The notes below the pieces were generated by a model that was given only the letters and a program-made list of their open reading frames with translations, had not been told where the DNA came from and made no database searches. Below are positions 36,787 to 45,986 of a DNA stretch of 64,000 nucleotides, piece after piece (the stretch's first letter is position 1; every line of letters starts with the position of its first letter). The stretch lies in NCBI RefSeq assembly GCF_019297835.1, contig NZ_CP079203.1, positions 2,594,501 through 2,658,500 on the forward strand. The letters are read 5' to 3'. This stretch comes from Sphingomonas sanguinis. Its GTDB lineage: Bacteria > Pseudomonadota > Alphaproteobacteria > Sphingomonadales > Sphingomonadaceae. The translations under genes and the position numbers were made by a program.

Positions 36787-37742
36787 GCGGACGTCCGCTG
36801 CGCTTTCTGGGTGGGACGCTGGCGCTGTGGACGATGGGGCGGGTCGCGTTCCTGTTGCCGTCGGAGCCGGGGGTGGATGTGGTGCGAATGACGCCCCGAC
36901 CGGCGGCGAAAGCGCGAGCCGTGACGGTCGTCGCTGTTCGCCAAGCCATGGTGCGGATGCCGCCCGTAAAGCATCCGATGGCGCCCCCGCTCGCGATCGC
37001 CCCGCCCGACGGAGAAGCAGCCGAGTGGGCTATCCCGCCAAACCCCGAGGAAATTCCCGAGGCAGTTGTTCCGGCATCGTCCTCGCGACCGGCCATTCCG
37101 ACCCTGCCGCCGCTCCCCAGCCCCAAGGATCGATGGAGCGCCAGCCTGTGGGCGGTCGCGCGTCAGGGTGGCGGCGCACTCCTGCCGGGGGGTCAATTGG
37201 GTGGGACGCAGGCGGGGATGCGTCTTCTCCGACGACTTGACCGGCACGGCGATCTGTCGGCCAGCCTTCGAGTGTCCGCGCCATGGGACGGACTTGGCCG
37301 CGAAATGGCGGCGGGTCTCGACTGGAAGCCGTCGCGTCATCTCCCCCTACGGCTGATCGTCGAACATCGGGTGCCGCTCGATACCGGACGGGGCGGAACG
37401 GCATTGCTGGCGGTGGCGGGTTATGGCCCGCGCACCATAGCGCCGGGTGTGACCGTCACCGCCTATGCGCAGGGCGGCGCGGTGGCGCGAGGCTCCGTGG
37501 AGCCGTTCGCGGACGGCGCGGCGCGGATCAGCACATCGCTGACACCTGTGATCGACCTCGGGCTGGGACTCTGGGGCGGGGCACAGCGGGATGCGCAGCG
37601 GCTCGATGTCGGGCCGACCTTGGGCATCGCCCTGCCCCTTGCCGATCGGCGTGTCCGCCTGTCACTCGATTGGCGGCAGCGGGTGGCGGGACGCGCAGCC
37701 CCCGATTCCGGCCCCGCGCTCACACTCGCGGGCGATTTCTGA
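36783..37742 (+). CDS. Predicted outer-membrane protein resembling the NfrA C-terminal domain
   Basis: Protein of 319 residues. A short hydrophobic N-terminus (LRFLGGTLALWTMGRVAFLL) leads into a Pro/Ala-rich linker (about 40-115) and a C-terminal region (about 118-319) rich in alternating strands with repeated aromatic, Arg and Gly positions: LLPGGQLGGTQAGMRLLRRL, GREMAAGLDWKPS, RLDVGPTLGIALPL and a terminal LTLAGDF. I recognise this as like the C-terminal domain of NfrA, the outer-membrane partner of NfrB, but without NfrA's TPR region. GTG 36783 overlaps the glycosyltransferase stop. Confidence 0.65.
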   Translation: MSGRPLRFLGGTLALWTMGRVAFLLPSEPGVDVVRMTPRPAAKARAVTVVAVRQAMVRMPPVKHPMAPPLAIAPPDGEAAEWAIPPNPEEIPEAVVPASSSRPAIPTLPPLPSPKDRWSASLWAVARQGGGALLPGGQLGGTQAGMRLLRRLDRHGDLSASLRVSAPWDGLGREMAAGLDWKPSRHLPLRLIVEHRVPLDTGRGGTALLAVAGYGPRTIAPGVTVTAYAQGGAVARGSVEPFADGAARISTSLTPVIDLGLGLWGGAQRDAQRLDVGPTLGIALPLADRRVRLSLDWRQRVAGRAAPDSGPALTLAGDF

Positions 37743-37787
37743 CGCTTCGACACTGTTCGGAAAGGCGCGTGCGTCTATAACGCGGCC

Positions 37788-38702
37788 GTGGACCTGTATC
37801 TTCCGATCGCCAACCTGTCGGTCAATGCGCTCGTCATCATCGCGCTGGGGGCGGGTGTGGGCCTGTTGTCGGGGATGTTCGGGGTCGGCGGCGGGTTCCT
37901 GACCACGCCGCTGCTGATCGTCTATGGCATCCCGCCGACCGTCGCCGCCGCCTCCGCCGCCAGCCAGGTGACGGGGGCCAGCGTCTCGGGCGTGTCCGCG
38001 CATTGGCGGCGCGGCGGGGTCGATGTGAAGATGGGCGGCGTGCTGGTCGCGGGCGGCGTGGTCGGATCGTTCGCGGGCGCGTGGATCTTCCGCCTGCTCC
38101 AAGCGAGCGGGCAGATCGATACGGTCATCGCCATCGTCTATGTGCTGATGCTGGGGTGGATCGGATCGGTCATGGCGCGCGAGGCGGCGAGCGCGATCCT
38201 GGCGCAGCGGCGCGGGCGTCCGCAGAAAGCGGCACGGCGGCGGCATCATCCGCTGGTCGCGGCACTGCCCTTCCGCACCCGCTTCTATGCCTCGGGCCTG
38301 TACATCTCGCCGCTCGCCCCGCTGATGCTGGGCTTTTTCACCGGCATCCTGACCATCCTGCTGGGCGTCGGCGGCGGGTTCATCCTGGTCCCGGCGATGA
38401 TCTATATCCTAGGCATGGCGACCAATGTCGTGCTCGGCACCTCGCTGTTCCAGACGCTGTTCGTCACCGCCGCCGCGACCATGGTCCATGCGACGACGAC
38501 CAAGGCGGTCGATATCGTGCTCGCTGGCCTCCTCCTGATCGGGTCGGTGACGGGGGCGCAGGTCGGCGCGAAGCTCGCCACCAATGCCAAGCCCGAATAT
38601 CTGCGGCTGGCACTCGCCGTCATCGTACTGTTGGTCGGCCTTCGCATCCTGCTGGGCCTGGTATGGCGGCCCGAGGAAATCTTCACGGTCCAGCCCCTGT
38701 GA
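37788..38702 (+). CDS. TauE/SafE family sulfite/organosulfonate exporter
   Basis: Membrane transporter of 304 residues with about eight helices. The two internally repeated glycine signatures are visible: GMFGVGGGFLTTPLLIVYGIP near residue 30 and ILLGVGGGFILVPAMIYILGM near 190. TauE/SafE proteins move sulfite, sulfoacetate or related anions. Start GTG 37788. The partner TIGR02186 gene overlaps its stop (GTGA), a pairing often seen in alphaproteobacteria. Confidence 0.87.
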   Translation: MDLYLPIANLSVNALVIIALGAGVGLLSGMFGVGGGFLTTPLLIVYGIPPTVAAASAASQVTGASVSGVSAHWRRGGVDVKMGGVLVAGGVVGSFAGAWIFRLLQASGQIDTVIAIVYVLMLGWIGSVMAREAASAILAQRRGRPQKAARRRHHPLVAALPFRTRFYASGLYISPLAPLMLGFFTGILTILLGVGGGFILVPAMIYILGMATNVVLGTSLFQTLFVTAAATMVHATTTKAVDIVLAGLLLIGSVTGAQVGAKLATNAKPEYLRLALAVIVLLVGLRILLGLVWRPEEIFTVQPL

Positions 38703-39463
38703 AACGCCTTCCCGTCATCCTGGCGCTGCTATCGCCGCTTTTGATGGCGCAGGCCAAGCCGGTGCTGGTCCCCGACGTGTCGCAGCGCGATATCCAGATC
38801 GCCTACAGCTTCACCGGCGCGGAGCTGCTGCTGTTCGGCGCGATCCTCTATCCCGGCGGCCGCCCGCCCAGCGACGACAAGGCGACCGACATCGTCGTGG
38901 TGGTCAAAGGCCCCACCCAGTCGATCCTGATCCGCGAGAAGGAGAAGATCGCAGGTCTCTGGGTCAATGCCGGGCGCCTGCGCTATCAATCGGCGCCGTC
39001 CTTCTACGCCATCGCCTCGTCGCGGCCGATCGAGCGAATCGTCGACGATCGCACCCGCGCCATCTACGAACTCGGGCTCGACAGCCTGCAGCTCTCGCCC
39101 GCCTCCGCCGCGCCCGCCAATGTCCAAGCGCGGTTCCAGCAGGGTCTGGTCGACCAGCGCCGCCGCAGCGGCCTGTATGTCGAGGCGCCACGTGCCGTCG
39201 AGATTACCGATGACGTGCTCTACCGCGCTCGCGTCACCATCCCGGCACGCGTGCCGGTCGGGCGCTTCACCGCCGAGACTTTCCTGATCCGCGACGGCCG
39301 CGTGCTGGCCGCCGCCGTGCGCGACATCGACATCCGCAAATCGGGGTTCGAGCGCTTCGTCGCGCGCGCCGCCGACAAGGCCGCCATCCCCTACGGCCTG
39401 ACGGCGGTGGCGCTGTCGATCCTGCTCGGCTGGACTGCCGGATGGATCGCGCGGCGGGTGTAA
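38699..39463 (+). CDS. TIGR02186-family alphaproteobacterial membrane protein
   Basis: Protein of 254 residues with a signal peptide (VKRLPVILALLSPLLMAQA), a periplasmic domain (VSQRDIQIAYSFTGAELLLF, DIVVVVKGP, KIAGLWVNAG) and one C-terminal membrane helix (YGLTAVALSILLGWTAGWIA). This matches the family named after conserved alphaproteobacterial transmembrane proteins, commonly encoded next to a TauE/SafE exporter. Its function is unknown; the coupling here suggests an accessory to that exporter. Confidence 0.8.
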   Translation: MKRLPVILALLSPLLMAQAKPVLVPDVSQRDIQIAYSFTGAELLLFGAILYPGGRPPSDDKATDIVVVVKGPTQSILIREKEKIAGLWVNAGRLRYQSAPSFYAIASSRPIERIVDDRTRAIYELGLDSLQLSPASAAPANVQARFQQGLVDQRRRSGLYVEAPRAVEITDDVLYRARVTIPARVPVGRFTAETFLIRDGRVLAAAVRDIDIRKSGFERFVARAADKAAIPYGLTAVALSILLGWTAGWIARRV

Positions 39464-39518
39464 GGGTCGGAAAATCTTAAGCCTATCGGCTTAGCGTCCG
39501 CCCCTCTCCCCCCACGGA

Positions 39519-41162
39519 ATGACGGCGCTCCTCATGTCTTCGCTACCGGACTTTCAAGCCAACGACACGCCGGTCATCGGCTGGCTGCTCGGCATCACCG
39601 GATCGTCGGGGCGGATCGTGCTCGATCGCCAGGCGCTGGCCGCGCTGGCGGATGCCGACGATCCGGTGCTGGCGGCGGCGGGACAGGTCGCGATGCCGGT
39701 CAAGATCAGGCACGGCGACCGCTGGATCATCGGCACGATCCGCTCGCTCTCGCTCGATCCCGCCAGCGACGCCGCCGCGCTGACCACCGAGATCGACCTG
39801 ATGGGCGAGGGGATGCGCCGACCCGAGACGGGCGACCTTCATGGCTTTCGGCGCGGCGTCACCGCCTATCCCATGCCCGGCGCGACGATCCATGCGATCA
39901 CCGATGCCGAGCTGGCGGGCATCCACCTGAACCGCGCGCAGACCACGGTGACGATCGGCACGGTCCACCCCGCGCGTACCGTCCCCGCGACGCTGGCGGT
40001 CGATGCGCTGTTGGGGCGGCATTTCGCGGTCCTGGGGTCGACCGGCACCGGCAAGTCGACCGCGACCGCGATGATCCTTCACCGCATCTGCGATCATGCG
40101 CCGCTCGGCCATATCGTGATGATCGATCCGCACGGCGAATATGCCCATGGTTTCCGCGACACCGGCACCATCCATGATGTCGGCAATCTGCGGATGCCCT
40201 ATTGGCTGATGAACTTCGCCGAGCATTGCGAGATCCTGCTCTCGGCGGGTGGCGAGCAGCGCCAGAACGACATGGACGTGCTCGCCAAATGCCTGCTCGC
40301 TGCCCGGATGCGCAACCGCGCCGCCGCCGAACTGCCGCGCGTCACCGTTGACACGCCCATCCCCTATCTGCTGTCCGACCTGACCACGCAGCTTTCCCAG
40401 GAGATGAGCAAGCTGGACCGGGTCGGCGACCTCGCCCCCTATCAGCGGATCAAGTCCCGGATCGAGGAGATCAAGGGCGATCCGCGCTTCGCCTTCATGT
40501 TCTCCGGCATGTTGGTCGCCGACAGCATGGCCGATTTCCTCGCGCGGATCCTGCGGATGCCGGGCGACGGGCGGCCGATCTCGATCATCGACGTGTCGGG
40601 CGTGCCGTCGGACGTGACCAGCGTGGTCGTCGCGGTGCTGGCGCGGATGATATTCGACCATGCCGTCTGGACCCACCCTTCGGAGCGTCGCCCGGTGCTG
40701 ATGGTCTGCGAAGAGGCGCATCGCTACATCCCCGCGCGCGCCGAACAGGATTCGGCGGTCGGACGCATCCTGTCGCGCATCGCCAAGGAGGGGCGCAAAT
40801 ATGGCGTCTCGCTGGGCCTCGTCACCCAGCGCCCGTCCGACCTGGCCGAGGGTGTGCTGTCGCAATGCGGCACGATCATCGCGATGCGGCTGAACAACGA
40901 ACGCGATCAGGCGATGGTGCGATCGGCGATGCCCGAGGGCGGGCGTGGGCTGCTCGACACCATATCGGCGCTGCGCAACCGCGAGGCGATATTGTGCGGC
41001 GAAGGCGTGAGCTTCCCGATGCGGGCGAGCCTGGACCATCTGGACGAGGACAAGCGGCCCGCATCGAACGACATGACGATCACCGCGCTCTGGGGCAGGC
41101 CGTCGGGGGGGAACCGGGTGCTGGCCGAGACGATCGGCCGCTGGCGCGCGGCGGGGAAGTAA
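39519..41162 (+). CDS. HerA-like ATP-binding protein (DUF87)
   Basis: Hexameric-type FtsK/HerA ATPase of 547 residues. An N-terminal HAS-barrel-like domain (NDTPVIGWLLGITGSSGRIV) precedes the ATPase: Walker A GSTGTGKSTA near 175, DPHGEYAHGF, Walker B-like LMVCEEAHRYIPAR near 395, and the sensor region SRIAKEGRKYGVSLGLVTQRPSDLAEGVLSQC. HerA enzymes work with NurA nuclease in end resection, or with defence effectors; neither lies next to it here. ATG 39519 is used; ATG 39534 is possible. Confidence 0.85.
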   Translation: MTALLMSSLPDFQANDTPVIGWLLGITGSSGRIVLDRQALAALADADDPVLAAAGQVAMPVKIRHGDRWIIGTIRSLSLDPASDAAALTTEIDLMGEGMRRPETGDLHGFRRGVTAYPMPGATIHAITDAELAGIHLNRAQTTVTIGTVHPARTVPATLAVDALLGRHFAVLGSTGTGKSTATAMILHRICDHAPLGHIVMIDPHGEYAHGFRDTGTIHDVGNLRMPYWLMNFAEHCEILLSAGGEQRQNDMDVLAKCLLAARMRNRAAAELPRVTVDTPIPYLLSDLTTQLSQEMSKLDRVGDLAPYQRIKSRIEEIKGDPRFAFMFSGMLVADSMADFLARILRMPGDGRPISIIDVSGVPSDVTSVVVAVLARMIFDHAVWTHPSERRPVLMVCEEAHRYIPARAEQDSAVGRILSRIAKEGRKYGVSLGLVTQRPSDLAEGVLSQCGTIIAMRLNNERDQAMVRSAMPEGGRGLLDTISALRNREAILCGEGVSFPMRASLDHLDEDKRPASNDMTITALWGRPSGGNRVLAETIGRWRAAGK

Positions 41163-41185
41163 CACTTCCACCTCCTCCGTACCTC

Positions 41186-41287
41186 CTCCTCCGTTCAGCC
41201 TGAGCGAAGTCGAAGGCCACGGGATCAGCCCTCACGACTTAGCGCGGAACGTACACTTCGACTTCGCTCAGTGTGAACGGTGGGAGG
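41186..41287. repeat. Family B inverted repeat
   Basis: Arms CCTCCGTTCAGCCTGAGCGA... and ...TCGCTCAGTGTGAACGGTGGG with CGAAGTCGAAGG / CTTCGACTTCG inside. It sits between the convergent HerA and M23 genes. Confidence 0.85.
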
Positions 41288-41300
41288 AGCGTGAGGCGCC

Positions 41301-42770
41301 CTACCGCCCCGGCTTGACCGCCAGCAACGCCTGCACCTCACGCCGGAATGTCCGCAGCTTCGCGCCCGACAGCACCGCCATGCTCGCCAGCTTCAGCGTG
41401 CGCGGGTTCACCACGGCGCCGTTCTTCCACACTTCCCAGTGCAGATGCGGACCCGTCGACATGCCGGTCGAGCCGACATAGCCGATCACCTGGCCTTGGC
41501 GGACATGCGCGCCCGAGCGAACGGCAAAGCGGCTCATATGGCCGTAACCGCTGGCGATCCCGCCTGCGTGTGCCAGCTTGACGAAATTGCCGTATCCGCC
41601 CGACCGCCCGGCGAACTTGACCACGCCGTCCATCATCGCATGGATCGGCGTGCCATAGGGCGCACCGATATCGGTCCCCTTGTGCATCCGCATGAACCCC
41701 AGGATCGGATGGACGCGCTTGCCATAGGAGGAGGTCACGCGCCCCGCGACCGGCATCCCCATCGCGCCGCGCTTCTCGCTCTGGCCGTTGACGTCATACC
41801 ACTGGCCGTCATCGTCATCGGCCAACCGTGCCAGCTGAACTTTGTGCCCGCCATGGTCCAGCCCGGCGAGCAGCAGCTTGCCCAGCCGGGTCTCGCCGGT
41901 CGCGGCCCGCTCGCGCTCGATGATGAGGTCGAAACTGTCCGATCGCTTGACGTCGCGGCCGACCGACATGCGCGCGGCCAGCGCCTTGATATAGGCCTCG
42001 ACCACCTTGGCGGGGGCGCCCGCCGCGCGGACCGAACGGTACAGGCTCGATCCCGCCAGTCCTTGCAGGCGGAGCGGCGTGCGGTCGATCGCGATCGGTG
42101 CCTGCATCATCTCGAACCCTTGCGGGGTACGGGTCAGGGTGACGGACAGGTCGAAGCGCGCGCGCAGCTTCATCGTCTCCAGCGGCCGGGCGACCGAGCG
42201 GCTCGCTCGCCGCCCTAGCGTCAGCGCGATGCGTGTGCCTGACGGGATCGCCTCACCGTCCGTCACCGGGTCGATCAGCGCGGCGGCGGCGCGCGCCTGA
42301 TCCCTCGACACGCCTGCGCGTTGCAGCACGCGGTCGAGCCGATCGCCCGCGCCGATGGTTGCCGACAGCTCGACCATCGGTCGTTCGGGCGCTTCGGCCA
42401 GATGCGTGACCAGTTCGTTCGCGGCCAGACGCTGTCCGCTGTCCGCGCCGAGCGCCAGCGGGGCGATCGCCTGCGCCCGTTCGTGGCTCCGCACCTCGCC
42501 GGTGAGGGGCGCGGGCGCCTGCCCGACGATCGGACGGTGAAAGCCCGGCGCCATCGCAATGGTCGCGGCACAGAGCGCCGAACAAGTCGCCAGCCCCCGC
42601 CACCAACTGCGGCTGCCGATCTGCGTCCCCAGATCGGGCACCCAGTCGATCTCGCGCGCGGCGATGCGCCACCGCGCCAGGCGTCCCATGGGCAGCACGG
42701 CCACGCGGCCGATCGGGCGCGTGGCGGTTCCGCCGGACAGGATCAGGGCTTCGTCGGTGGCAAGAAACAT
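41301..42770 (-). CDS. M23-family murein endopeptidase
   Basis: Predicted cell-wall endopeptidase (489 residues) with one membrane helix near residues 55-75, an intermediate domain (ATIGAGDRLDRVLQRAGVSRDQ, LysM-like or OapA-like) and a C-terminal LytM/M23 domain. Zinc motifs are intact: H-K-G-T-D in MHKGTDIGAPYGTPI and H-L-H in GPHLHWEVWKNG. It probably cleaves peptide cross-bridges, like MepM. ATG 42770 is chosen over far upstream starts that overlap the helicase leader. Confidence 0.9.
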   Translation of the reverse strand: MFLATDEALILSGGTATRPIGRVAVLPMGRLARWRIAAREIDWVPDLGTQIGSRSWWRGLATCSALCAATIAMAPGFHRPIVGQAPAPLTGEVRSHERAQAIAPLALGADSGQRLAANELVTHLAEAPERPMVELSATIGAGDRLDRVLQRAGVSRDQARAAAALIDPVTDGEAIPSGTRIALTLGRRASRSVARPLETMKLRARFDLSVTLTRTPQGFEMMQAPIAIDRTPLRLQGLAGSSLYRSVRAAGAPAKVVEAYIKALAARMSVGRDVKRSDSFDLIIERERAATGETRLGKLLLAGLDHGGHKVQLARLADDDDGQWYDVNGQSEKRGAMGMPVAGRVTSSYGKRVHPILGFMRMHKGTDIGAPYGTPIHAMMDGVVKFAGRSGGYGNFVKLAHAGGIASGYGHMSRFAVRSGAHVRQGQVIGYVGSTGMSTGPHLHWEVWKNGAVVNPRTLKLASMAVLSGAKLRTFRREVQALLAVKPGR

Positions 42771-42991
42771 GAGTGGAAAACGTGTCCGTGAAATCGTCGA
42801 GCAGCGTCGCCGATTCCCCCCGGCGCACAGGATTTTTCGGTGTGGGTTGGCGCCCGCAAAGTCAAAGCCGCTGCGCCCCGCCGCCCCGATGCTGCGGCAA
42901 GACGTGGCCGGACCGGGCCAAACGCGAATGTTCGTGGGCGATCTTGCTTCATGCCGTTGCAACCGCGCCCGCGAAGCCCGATGTAGGGTCC

Positions 42992-45484
42992 ATGACAAGC
43001 CGCGTATCGGGCGCCGTGACGGCCGTTCTCGGGCCGACCAACACCGGCAAGACGCACCTCGCGATCGAGCGGATGTGCGCGCATAGCAGCGGCATCATCG
43101 GCTTTCCCCTCCGCCTGCTGGCGCGCGAGGTCTATGACCGGGTCGTCGCGCTGAAGGGACCGAGCCAGGTCGCGCTGGTCACGGGTGAGGAAAAGATCGT
43201 TCCCCCCGACGCGCGCTGGTTCCTCTGCACCGCCGAGTCCATGCCCGACCGCGACGTCGCCTTCGTCGCGCTCGACGAGGCGCAGTTGGGCGCGGACCTG
43301 GAGCGCGGTCATGTCTTTACCGATCGGTTGTTGCACCGGCGCGGTCGCGACGAGACGATGATCCTCGGCTCGGAGGCGCTCAAGCCCATGATCCGCGCGC
43401 TGGTGCCGGATGCGGAGGTCATCGCACGGCCCCGCTTCTCGACGCTCAGCTATGCAGGCGCGAAGAAGATCAGCCGTTTGCCGAAGCGCTCCGCCATCGT
43501 CGCCTTCTCGGCGGAAGAAGTCTATGCGGTGGCCGAGATGCTGCGCCGTCTGCGCGGCGGCGCCGCCGTGGTGATGGGGGCGCTGTCGCCCCGCACGCGC
43601 AACGCGCAGGTCGAGATGTTCCAGGCGGGCGAGGTCGATTATCTCGTCGCTACCGATGCGATCGGCATGGGCCTGAACATGGACGTGGCGCATGTCGCCT
43701 TTGCCGGACTGCACAAGTTCGACGGTCGCCGCCGCCGCCGCCTGACGGTCGCGGAGATGGCGCAGATCGCCGGGCGCGCCGGGCGGCATCACCGCGATGG
43801 GACGTTCGGCGCACTGGCCGAGGAAGGCCCGGACTCGTTCCTGCCCGAAGAGGTGCTGGCGATCGAGGAGCATCGCTTCCCCCGGCTTGACCATCTCTAT
43901 TGGCGCGAGGGCGATCCCGACCTGTCGAGCATCGACGCGCTCATCAAGAGCCTGGAGCGCAAGCCCGAACCCGGTGTGCTGCGCGCCGCGCCGCTCGCCA
44001 CCGATTTGCAGGTCTTGAAGCGGCTAGCCGACGAACCCTGGGTCCGCGACCGGGTGCGGCGGCCCTCCATGGTCGCACGGTTGTGGGCGGCATGCGGCAT
44101 TCCCGATTTCCGCAAAGTCGGCATCGACCCCCATGCCCGCTTCGTCTCGCGCGCGTTCGGCCATCTCTCTGAAGGGCTGGGCCATGTCCCGCACCAGTGG
44201 TTCGCCGACGAGATTGCGCGGCTCGACAATATGGCGGGCGATGTCGAGACGCTGGCGGGCCGCCTCTCGGCGATCCGCAGTTGGGCCTATATCGCCCAGC
44301 GCGCCGACTGGCTGGCCGATCCGAGACACTGGGCCGAGCGGACGCGGGAGATTGAGGAGCGGTTGTCCGACGGGCTTCACGCCAGCCTGACCCAGCGTTT
44401 CGTCGACAAGCGTACCACCGCCTTGATCCGCCGCATCGGTGCCGATGCAGGCGCCCTGCCCGTCACCATCGGGCCGGAGGGCGAGGTGCTGGTCGAGGAT
44501 CACCCGATCGGTCGGCTGGAAGGTTTCCGCTTCACCGTCGAGGCGGGCGCGCGGGCGAACGACAAGCGCCTGTTGCTGGCGGCGGCGGAAAAGCGGCTGG
44601 GCACCGAGCGGTCGCGCCGTGCCGAGGCGCTGATCGCCGCCGGGCATGACGCGTTCACGCTGGTCGAGGACCGGCTGGTCTGGGACGGGCATGGCGTCGC
44701 GCGGCTGATACCGGGACCGTCGCTGGGGCGGCCGGTGTTGCGGCTGGAACGCGATCTCGATTGCCTGGCCCCGATCCAACGCGAGCAGGTGAAGGCCCGG
44801 CTGGACACCTGGCTCGCGCGGTCGCTCGACCGGCAACTGCCCGCGCTCGTCCGGCTGGCGGGGCTGGCGCGCGAGGCCAAGGCGTCGCCCGCGATCCGCG
44901 CCGTCGCGGCCGCGCTGGAGGATGCGGGCGGCATCGCGCCGCGCCAGCCGCTGCGCCTGATGATCGATGCGCTGTCGCCCGACGAGCGGCGGCGGCTGCG
45001 CGGCATGGGGATCACCATCGGCACGCTGGACGTGTTCGATCCCCGGCTGCTCAAACCCGGTGCGGCGGCATGGCGGCGTATCCTGATGACCCTGTGGGGC
45101 CAGACGCCCGACCTCGCCCGGCCGGGCGCCACCATCCTGCGCCGCGACGAGCCGGGGCGCGGTGTCGCGTCGGGCTATCGGCCGCTCGGCGAACAGGCGG
45201 TACGGATCGATCTGGTCGAACGCATCGCGCGCGCCGCCCATGACGCGCGCGAGGGGCGTGGACCCTTCACCCCGGATGCCTCGCTGGCGACCTCGATCGG
45301 GCTGGAGGCGGCAACGCTCGACCGGCTGATGGGCGATCTGGGGTTCCGCAAGATACGGGGCGGGGAGAACGAGCCCGCCCGCTGGATCTGGCGCGGTCGC
45401 CCCCCTGCTCGCCCGGCTCCGCGTGTCACGGCCAGCCCCGGCAACGCCTTCGCCGCCCTTGCAGACTGGGGGCGGCCTTCGTGA
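42992..45484 (+). CDS. SUV3-like DEAD/DEAH-box RNA helicase
   Basis: Superfamily 2 helicase of 830 residues, related to the mitochondrial RNA-degradosome helicase SUV3. Motif I GPTNTGKTHLAIE near residue 14, motif II DEAQ near 95, the segment YLVATDAIGMGLNMDVAHV, and motif VI QIAGRAGRHHRDG. The long C-terminal half contains the SUV3-type helical regions and a basic tail. TAGGG lies just before ATG 42992. The following genes (S4 protein, fdxA, carD) are in the same orientation. Confidence 0.85.
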   Translation: MTSRVSGAVTAVLGPTNTGKTHLAIERMCAHSSGIIGFPLRLLAREVYDRVVALKGPSQVALVTGEEKIVPPDARWFLCTAESMPDRDVAFVALDEAQLGADLERGHVFTDRLLHRRGRDETMILGSEALKPMIRALVPDAEVIARPRFSTLSYAGAKKISRLPKRSAIVAFSAEEVYAVAEMLRRLRGGAAVVMGALSPRTRNAQVEMFQAGEVDYLVATDAIGMGLNMDVAHVAFAGLHKFDGRRRRRLTVAEMAQIAGRAGRHHRDGTFGALAEEGPDSFLPEEVLAIEEHRFPRLDHLYWREGDPDLSSIDALIKSLERKPEPGVLRAAPLATDLQVLKRLADEPWVRDRVRRPSMVARLWAACGIPDFRKVGIDPHARFVSRAFGHLSEGLGHVPHQWFADEIARLDNMAGDVETLAGRLSAIRSWAYIAQRADWLADPRHWAERTREIEERLSDGLHASLTQRFVDKRTTALIRRIGADAGALPVTIGPEGEVLVEDHPIGRLEGFRFTVEAGARANDKRLLLAAAEKRLGTERSRRAEALIAAGHDAFTLVEDRLVWDGHGVARLIPGPSLGRPVLRLERDLDCLAPIQREQVKARLDTWLARSLDRQLPALVRLAGLAREAKASPAIRAVAAALEDAGGIAPRQPLRLMIDALSPDERRRLRGMGITIGTLDVFDPRLLKPGAAAWRRILMTLWGQTPDLARPGATILRRDEPGRGVASGYRPLGEQAVRIDLVERIARAAHDAREGRGPFTPDASLATSIGLEAATLDRLMGDLGFRKIRGGENEPARWIWRGRPPARPAPRVTASPGNAFAALADWGRPS

Positions 45485-45499
45485 CCATAATTCCCCTTG

Positions 45500-45591
45500 C
45501 CACCCCAGCGAAGGCCGGGGTCCAGTTGCGGTGAACGTGACGCGCGCCACCCAGCCGCGTGGCACCTGGGCCCCGGCCTTCGCCGGGGTGG
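45500..45591. repeat. Family D inverted repeat
   Basis: 26-base arms (45500-45525 and 45566-45591) with two mismatches; the core is GCGAAGGCCGGGG / CCCCGGCCTTCGC. It lies between the helicase and the S4-protein gene. Only one copy was noticed in this window. Confidence 0.8.
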
Positions 45592-45636
45592 TAGAAGATT
45601 TGTAGATTTCTCCCACAGAAAGGACCGCCCCACCCG

Positions 45637-45957
45637 ATGAGCACCCGCGCCCCCACCTCTGAGTCGATGCGGCTCGACCGTTTCCTCTGGTGGGCGCGGA
45701 TCGCCAAGTCGCGGGAGCGGGCGCAAGCGATGGCGTGCGACGGGCATTTCCGCATGGACGGCCGCGCGATCGACCGTGCCCATGCGCCGGTGCGGGTCGG
45801 CAGCATCCTGACCTTCGCGCAAGGCGGCGACGTCCGCGTGCTGCGGGTGGAATCGCTGCCCGTCCGGCGCGGCCCGCCCGCCGAGGGACGCGCCTGTTAC
45901 TGCGATCTGGTCACTTCCCCGGTTTCAAGCGTTGACGGATCGCCATACGCGGCATAG
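45637..45957 (+). CDS. S4 RNA-binding domain protein (HslR/Hsp15-like)
   Basis: Protein of 106 residues with a near N-terminal S4 domain: [20 protein letters not shown], a hydrophobic-basic helix pair, then [19 protein letters not shown]. It resembles heat-shock protein Hsp15 (HslR), which binds stalled 50S subunits carrying nascent chains. The basic C-terminal extension of E. coli Hsp15 is shorter here. AAAGGA sits upstream of ATG 45637. fdxA follows after 29 bases. Confidence 0.88.
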   Translation: MSTRAPTSESMRLDRFLWWARIAKSRERAQAMACDGHFRMDGRAIDRAHAPVRVGSILTFAQGGDVRVLRVESLPVRRGPPAEGRACYCDLVTSPVSSVDGSPYAA

Positions 45958-45986
45958 CAGCACGCGTTCGTACCTTGGGAGTTGTC

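Noticed and set aside
39519..41162. HerA-based anti-phage defence system
   Set aside because: No NurA, Sir2, DUF4297 or other effector gene adjoins it; a defence role would be guesswork.
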